From the NCBI RefSeq assembly GCF_018100985.1, contig NZ_JAGJEI010000001.1, positions 248,001-312,000 of the forward strand: a stretch of 64,000 bases of DNA. Direction: 5' to 3'. The DNA comes from Pseudoalteromonas sp. MMG007. GTDB taxonomy: Bacteria > Pseudomonadota > Gammaproteobacteria > Enterobacterales > Alteromonadaceae. Under the pieces are notes generated by a model that did not search any database, was not told where the DNA came from, and saw only the letters and a program-made list of their open reading frames with translations. Below are positions 59,654 through 64,000 of the stretch, in pieces (the stretch's first letter is position 1; every line of letters starts with the position of its first letter). Position numbers and translations under genes: made by a program.

Positions 59654-61153
59654 TTATATCAAACTCTTTCGTTGATTAGACGGTGGAATAGCCAGAGATT
59701 CGCGGTATTTTGCGATTGTGCGTCTAGCTACTTTAATTCCTTGCTCAGCCAATATATCCGCAATTTTACTATCACTCAATGGTTTTGCTGAGTTTTCTGC
59801 GGCAATCAATTTTTTAATCAAAGCACGTATTGCTGTAGACGAACACTCACCACCATTTTCGGTGCTTACATGGCTTGAGAAAAAGTATTTAAGCTCAAAT
59901 ATACCACGTGGCGTGTGCATGTACTTTTGAGTAGTTACGCGCGAAATAGTCGATTCGTGCATTTCTACCATTTCAGCAACATCGTTTAAAACCATAGGCT
60001 TCATGGCCTCTGGACCATGCTCAAAAAAGCCCTGTTGCTGCTTAACAATACAATTAGTTACTTTAAGCAATGTGTCGTTTCTGCTCTCTAGGCTTTTTAT
60101 AAACCATTTAGCTTCTTGTAAATGAGAGCGAATAAATTGACTATCACCACTAGATTTAACTGTACGCGACATAGCTGCATATTGGCTATTAACACGTATT
60201 TTAGGCATGCTATCTGGGTTTAGCTCAACGACCCAGCGGCCTTTTATTTTTTTCACCGACACATCGGGAATTACATACTCTGACTCTTCCCTTACTATAG
60301 TATCTGCGGGTTTAGGGTTTAGAGTGTGAATTAACGTCATTACTTCTTTAAGCTCGTCTTCTTTGAGCTTAGTTTTCTTCATTAATGTACGATAGTCGCG
60401 AGCTGCTAATAGATCAATATGCTCGGTTAAAATCATCTTTGTTTCATTGATAAAAGGCGCATTTTTATCAAACTGATTTAGCTGAATACACAAACACTCT
60501 TGTAAGCTACGAGCTGCTATACCCACAGGGTCAAATAACTGTATACGTTTTAAAACGGCCTCTATTTCATCAAGTTCAACTTCACCTTCGTCGTCATTCT
60601 CTTGATTAAAGCTTTCTAAAATTTCTTCACAACTAAGTGTTAAAATACCAGAGTCATCGACTGCTTCAACTATCGCTATTGCGATAGCTTCATCCGTGGG
60701 ACTAAATGGCGTGAGCTGTAATTGCCACATTAGGTATTCGTGAAGTGTTTCGGTTGAAGCACCTTGGTAAATAGATTCATCTTCTGGCATTGGGCCTGAT
60801 GATGAAGCAGGTGCTGCGCTCATGTACTCATCCCAGCTTACATCCATAGCCATTTCGTCACTTACTGTATCTTTAGTAAGTGCTTCACCACTATCTTGCT
60901 CGTACTCGCTCGGTTTTTCGTCAGCACTAGCGCTTACGGTTACTTCGTCGTTATCTGCTTTTTGCTCGTTTTTACCAGCCGATTCTTCCGTGTAATCTTG
61001 TTCATCTACTTCGAGAAGCGGATTACTATCAAGCGCTTCTTGTATTTCTTGCTGGAGATCCAATGTACTGAGTTGCAACAAACGAATTGCTTGTTGCAGC
61101 TGTGGAGTCATTGTAAGTTGCTGGCCCATGCGCAGCTGTAATGATTGCCTCAT
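59654..61153 (-). CDS. rpoN: RNA polymerase sigma-54 factor
   Basis: 499 residues. Region [21 protein letters not shown], an acidic region II (about 55-130), core-binding region ([14 protein letters not shown]), the helix-turn-helix [15 protein letters not shown] and the RpoN box [10 protein letters not shown] near 482. Needs enhancer-binding ATPases; one candidate target is the psp-type promoter at 45882. Confidence 0.98.
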   Translation of the reverse strand: MRQSLQLRMGQQLTMTPQLQQAIRLLQLSTLDLQQEIQEALDSNPLLEVDEQDYTEESAGKNEQKADNDEVTVSASADEKPSEYEQDSGEALTKDTVSDEMAMDVSWDEYMSAAPASSSGPMPEDESIYQGASTETLHEYLMWQLQLTPFSPTDEAIAIAIVEAVDDSGILTLSCEEILESFNQENDDEGEVELDEIEAVLKRIQLFDPVGIAARSLQECLCIQLNQFDKNAPFINETKMILTEHIDLLAARDYRTLMKKTKLKEDELKEVMTLIHTLNPKPADTIVREESEYVIPDVSVKKIKGRWVVELNPDSMPKIRVNSQYAAMSRTVKSSGDSQFIRSHLQEAKWFIKSLESRNDTLLKVTNCIVKQQQGFFEHGPEAMKPMVLNDVAEMVEMHESTISRVTTQKYMHTPRGIFELKYFFSSHVSTENGGECSSTAIRALIKKLIAAENSAKPLSDSKIADILAEQGIKVARRTIAKYRESLAIPPSNQRKSLI

Positions 61154-61222
61154 GTATCTCTAACAATCCTTTTATGTTGTTATAATTAATACTAGCAGAT
61201 GCTTAAAGACATGGCGTAAATG

Positions 61223-61948
61223 TTACAGCCTAAATTGCTCGCCTAAATAAACATCGCGTACCGTTTTATCGTTTAATACGTGCTCTGGTGTACCAGAAGC
61301 AATTAACTCTCCATGAGAAACAATGTAGGCTTTTTCACAAACATCAAGGGTTTCTCTAACATTATGGTCGGTAATTAATACACCAATGCCGCGATTTTTA
61401 AGGTGTTCTATTATTTTCTTTATATCTAATACCGATATAGGGTCAACACCTGCAAAAGGCTCATCCAATAAAATAAATTTAGGATTAGCGGCTAATGCGC
61501 GCGCTATTTCTACGCGACGGCGCTCACCACCCGATAAAGCCATACCTTGGCTGTCTCGAATATGTTGGATACTAAATTCATCTAACAAGTTGTTAAGCGT
61601 ATCTTCTCTCGCTTTTTTATTAAGCTCTTTACGCGTTTCTAAAATAGCCATTAGGTTTTGATAAACGCTAAGCTTTCTAAAAATTGACGATTCTTGTGGC
61701 AAGTAACCTATGCCTAATCTAGCACGACTATGCATGGGTAAAAGAGTAATATCGTTCTCATCGATAGAAATTTTGCCTTTATCGCTTGGTACAAGGCCTA
61801 CTATCATATAAAAAGTAGTCGTTTTGCCTGCACCATTTGGTCCGAGTAACCCTACAATACTGCCGGCTTTGACTTCAAGGCCAACGTTTTTTACAACTTC
61901 GCGACCTTTATAGCTTTTTGCTAATAGCTCTGCTTTTAATGTGCTCAT
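61223..61948 (-). CDS. lptB: LPS export ABC ATPase LptB
   Basis: 241 residues. Walker [10 protein letters not shown] near 35-43, signature [17 protein letters not shown], Walker [14 protein letters not shown]-loop TDHNV. Powers LPS extraction with LptFG. Start overlaps the lptA stop (ATGA). Confidence 0.98.
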   Translation of the reverse strand: MSTLKAELLAKSYKGREVVKNVGLEVKAGSIVGLLGPNGAGKTTTFYMIVGLVPSDKGKISIDENDITLLPMHSRARLGIGYLPQESSIFRKLSVYQNLMAILETRKELNKKAREDTLNNLLDEFSIQHIRDSQGMALSGGERRRVEIARALAANPKFILLDEPFAGVDPISVLDIKKIIEHLKNRGIGVLITDHNVRETLDVCEKAYIVSHGELIASGTPEHVLNDKTVRDVYLGEQFRL

Positions 61949-62481
61949 GGCTGACCTTTATCACTTTCTTTTTTTGGCTTAACAGGCACTAAAATAGTGT
62001 GCACGCGGTCGGTTGAGTTTTCATCTTTTTCGGCGCTAATTAATTGCTGTTGCATGTCGTACGTAATGCTTTTTGCATTGATTTTTTGACCTGCTTGCGC
62101 AACTTCAGCATCACCAACAAGCGTTAAAAATCGTTTTGCTACATCGTAACGCACTTCGTTTGCACTGGCGCTCATTACCGTGCCGTCAGCTTGTTTTTCT
62201 TCGAAATAAGCTGGGCTACCTGTTGCTATTAGTAACTGTTTGTTATCACCTAAATCATCGCGCTTATGTACTTCTAAGCGGTCAGCTGTAATACGACGAT
62301 TACCGTGAATAATTTCAACGTTCTTTTCAAAAATCCCGACATTGGCTTTTAGCTGACCTTCTTGTTTGTCGGCGCTAATTGAAATTTGATCGGCAGCAGG
62401 AGCTTCTCGCTCTGCCGTATAGCCATTAAAAGCAAGTAGAAGGGCTGGAATTATAAGTATTTTAGACATTTTATTGGTCAT
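61945..62481 (-). CDS. lptA: LPS transport periplasmic protein LptA
   Basis: 178 residues. Signal peptide to about 22 (GYTA), then OstA/LptA beta-jellyroll ([37 protein letters not shown]). It bridges LptC and LptD. Overlaps lptC by 11 bases. Confidence 0.95.
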   Translation of the reverse strand: MTNKMSKILIIPALLLAFNGYTAEREAPAADQISISADKQEGQLKANVGIFEKNVEIIHGNRRITADRLEVHKRDDLGDNKQLLIATGSPAYFEEKQADGTVMSASANEVRYDVAKRFLTLVGDAEVAQAGQKINAKSITYDMQQQLISAEKDENSTDRVHTILVPVKPKKESDKGQP

Positions 62482-63025
62482 AATATATGGTTCGCGTATG
62501 GTTAATTAGTTTAATCACTTCAGTTTTTAAGTCGGCTTCAAGGCCTTTACCGGTGATTTTTAAATTTGGCCCCGTAATGACAACAGGTTGTTCTGAACGC
62601 ATTGTTAATAGGTTTATATCAACTTGAATATTGTCAGCGTTGATTTTGTCTATCATAGCGTTGTCGGTTAAATTTATGGCAACTACATTACCTTCTAAAA
62701 TTAACTGTTTGTCTTCGTATAATGTTGCTTCGTCAGCCTTTATTTGCCACGTTTGTTTTTCGTTATATAGGGTAAATATAGGCTTTTCAAAAAATGTAAA
62801 ACCTAGTTGCTGGTATAATTCCATTTTAGCCGCTGTTACTTTGTGGCTAATTTTACCCTGTTCATCGTAAGCTGTTTGTTTAAGTTCAATAGCTATATAA
62901 TCAGGCTCAGCAATCACTTCAGCTTCTTCCTGAGGTGCTGTATTTGTTTGGGTAAAATAAGGGTACCAAAGCCAAACCATACAGCTAATGAATAAAATGC
63001 TAAGTATTATACGCGCCGCATTCAT
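62471..63025 (-). CDS. lptC: LPS export protein LptC
   Basis: 184 residues. One N-terminal membrane helix (about 5-23) then the periplasmic jellyroll with KVTAAKMELYQQLGFTFFEKP and the LTMRSEQPVVITGPN block. Overlaps kdsC by four bases. Confidence 0.94.
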   Translation of the reverse strand: MNAARIILSILFISCMVWLWYPYFTQTNTAPQEEAEVIAEPDYIAIELKQTAYDEQGKISHKVTAAKMELYQQLGFTFFEKPIFTLYNEKQTWQIKADEATLYEDKQLILEGNVVAINLTDNAMIDKINADNIQVDINLLTMRSEQPVVITGPNLKITGKGLEADLKTEVIKLINHTRTIYYDQ

Positions 63026-63573
63026 GAACTAGTGCCTTGTGTGGTAAGCGCCTTACCATTTTCAAGCATGAGTAAATCGGTAAGTTCTCTTACGGCTCCA
63101 AAGCCTCCAGGCATTTGTGTAACATAATGCGATAAACGTTTAATAAGTGGGTGGGCATCGTTTACAGCAACGGCAAAGCCGACTTGTTCCATTACAGGCA
63201 TATCGGGGCCATCATCGCCAATATAGGCAATGTGCTCGTCGCTAAGGTTAAGCTTGTTTTTTAGCTCTTGGTAAGCAATGAGTTTGTCTTCTTGGCCTTG
63301 ATAAATATGTTGCACTGTTAAGCTGCTCATACGGGTTTGCACTATTTGAGAATGACGCCCAGTAATAACGGCTACTTCAAAGCCACTATTTATTAATGCC
63401 TTTATGCCAAAGCCATCTTTGGTGTTAAACGCTTTTAGCTCTTCGCCTTGGTTACCAAGGTAGATTCGCCCATCAGAAAAAACACCATCAATATCGCATA
63501 TAAGTAGTTTTACTTTTTTTGCACGCGCTTTTGCGTCTGCACTTAGCGGTTGATAGAGATCTTCAAATTGCAT
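63022..63573 (-). CDS. kdsC: KDO-8-phosphate phosphatase KdsC
   Basis: 183 residues. HAD catalytic motif LLICDIDGVFSDGRI, motif II AVITGRHS, and GDDGPDMPVME. Makes KDO for lipid A-core. Directly follows kdsD. Confidence 0.96.
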   Translation of the reverse strand: MQFEDLYQPLSADAKARAKKVKLLICDIDGVFSDGRIYLGNQGEELKAFNTKDGFGIKALINSGFEVAVITGRHSQIVQTRMSSLTVQHIYQGQEDKLIAYQELKNKLNLSDEHIAYIGDDGPDMPVMEQVGFAVAVNDAHPLIKRLSHYVTQMPGGFGAVRELTDLLMLENGKALTTQGTSS

Positions 63574-64000
63574 TTATAACACTCCTGCTTTTAATAGGTC
63601 TTGCATGTTAAGTGCGCCAATTGGCTGATTTTGTTCGTTAACCACAATCAACCCATTGATACGTTTGTTTTCCATTATATTGAGCGCTTCAGCTGCAAGT
63701 ATATCTTGGGTAGCCGTTGTACATGACGTAGTCATTACCACACTAATCAAAGTGGTATGAATATCAATACGTTGCTCTAAAATACGGCGTAAATCGCCAT
63801 CGGTAAATAATCCCGCAAGTTCTTTATTGTCATTAACAATCGCAGTCATGCCTAAGCCTTTGGCTGACATTTCAATTAATGCATCTTTTATGGTTTGTGA
63901 AATATTAATAATAGGTGTGTTTGTACCACTGTGCATTACGTCTTTTAGCGTTAATAGTAAACGCTTACCTAGGCTGCCTCCTGGGTGCGATAGTGCAAAG
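63574..64000 (-). CDS. kdsD: Arabinose-5-phosphate isomerase KdsD, 3' part
   Basis: The frame runs to the window edge; only the C-terminal 141 residues are seen. FALSHPGGSLGKRLLLTLKD is the join after the SIS domain, then a CBS pair (MHSGTNTPIINISQTIKDAL ... LFTDGDLRRILEQ ... GALNMQDLLKAGVL). Converts ribulose-5-P to arabinose-5-P for KDO. The ATG at 63936 is internal, not the start. Confidence 0.94.
   Translation of the reverse strand, partial: FALSHPGGSLGKRLLLTLKDVMHSGTNTPIINISQTIKDALIEMSAKGLGMTAIVNDNKELAGLFTDGDLRRILEQRIDIHTTLISVVMTTSCTTATQDILAAEALNIMENKRINGLIVVNEQNQPIGALNMQDLLKAGVL

Noticed and set aside
63574..63936. Free-standing CBS-domain protein
   Set aside because: The frame continues upstream to the window edge with the FALSHPGG segment of KdsD; the ATG at 63936 is internal.

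Overview
The window is chromosomal DNA of a marine gammaproteobacterium. Low-to-moderate GC, gene content and gene order (srmB/trmN6, rsgA-psd/orn, lptC-lptA-lptB-rpoN-hpf-ptsN-rapZ-ptsO, epmB/efp/epmA, an ExbB-ExbD-TonB set with DUF3450 and TPR partners) point to Alteromonadales, most likely Pseudoalteromonas. This assignment is from recognition only; no search was run. I see no prophage, integrase, intact insertion sequence, CRISPR array or rRNA operon. Almost every gene is core or conserved accessory, so the novelty lies in the spaces between genes.

Layout. 1-4.7 kb: cobalamin uptake/salvage operon (btuC, cobQ, cobO, btuF) with ung coupled to its end. 4.7-10.6 kb: DUF3545 protein, transaldolase, yaaA, a MscS channel and a chemoreceptor. 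10.6-15.1 kb: BON lipoprotein, srmB, trmN6, rsuA, zapE. 15.2-23.5 kb: iron-uptake block, with a six-gene TonB energy operon on the minus strand, then a siderophore receptor behind a Fur-box-like site and a PiuC-type dioxygenase. 23.7-28.8 kb: galE, a DUF3016 protein, two small genes and the whole EF-P lysylation module. 29-32.1 kb: an orphan TonB-dependent receptor, a thioesterase and a META-domain lipoprotein. 32.2-38.8 kb: TPP riboswitch and thiC-thiO-thiS-thiG-thiDE-thiF. 38.9-42.3 kb: psd, rsgA, orn and three tandem tRNA-Gly(GCC) genes. 42.5-45.7 kb: yjbQ, cheX, zur, marC-like gene, dusA. 45.9-49.5 kb: phage-shock-type operon behind a sigma-54-like promoter, copper chaperone, DUF2333 and TIGR04219 proteins. 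49.5-57.6 kb: two uncharacterised proteins, a REC-DUF3369-GGDEF-EAL protein, YgiQ, a thioredoxin-like protein and MgtE. 57.7-64 kb: ptsO-rapZ-ptsN-hpf-rpoN-lptB-lptA-lptC-kdsC-kdsD; kdsD is cut by the window edge.

How parts fit. The TonB operon can energise the neighbouring siderophore receptor. EpmA and EpmB modify Lys34 of the EF-P encoded between them. The thi operon lies behind a riboswitch whose 3' P1 strand can pair with the loop side of an intrinsic terminator. RpoN, encoded at 60 kb, would be needed by the psp-type promoter at 45.9 kb.

Most interesting non-genic signals: (1) a family of about 40-bp palindromic elements, seven copies at five loci, every locus between converging transcripts; (2) a roughly 137-bp element with near-terminal inverted repeats present twice, 20.7 kb apart; (3) a terminator-like hairpin with a U-run inside the first codons of ptsN, just after the hpf stop; (4) a repeated tRNA-Gly 5' fragment joined to a strong hairpin between the tRNA genes; (5) a small gene with an in-frame TGA. 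None of these amounts to a proven new system.
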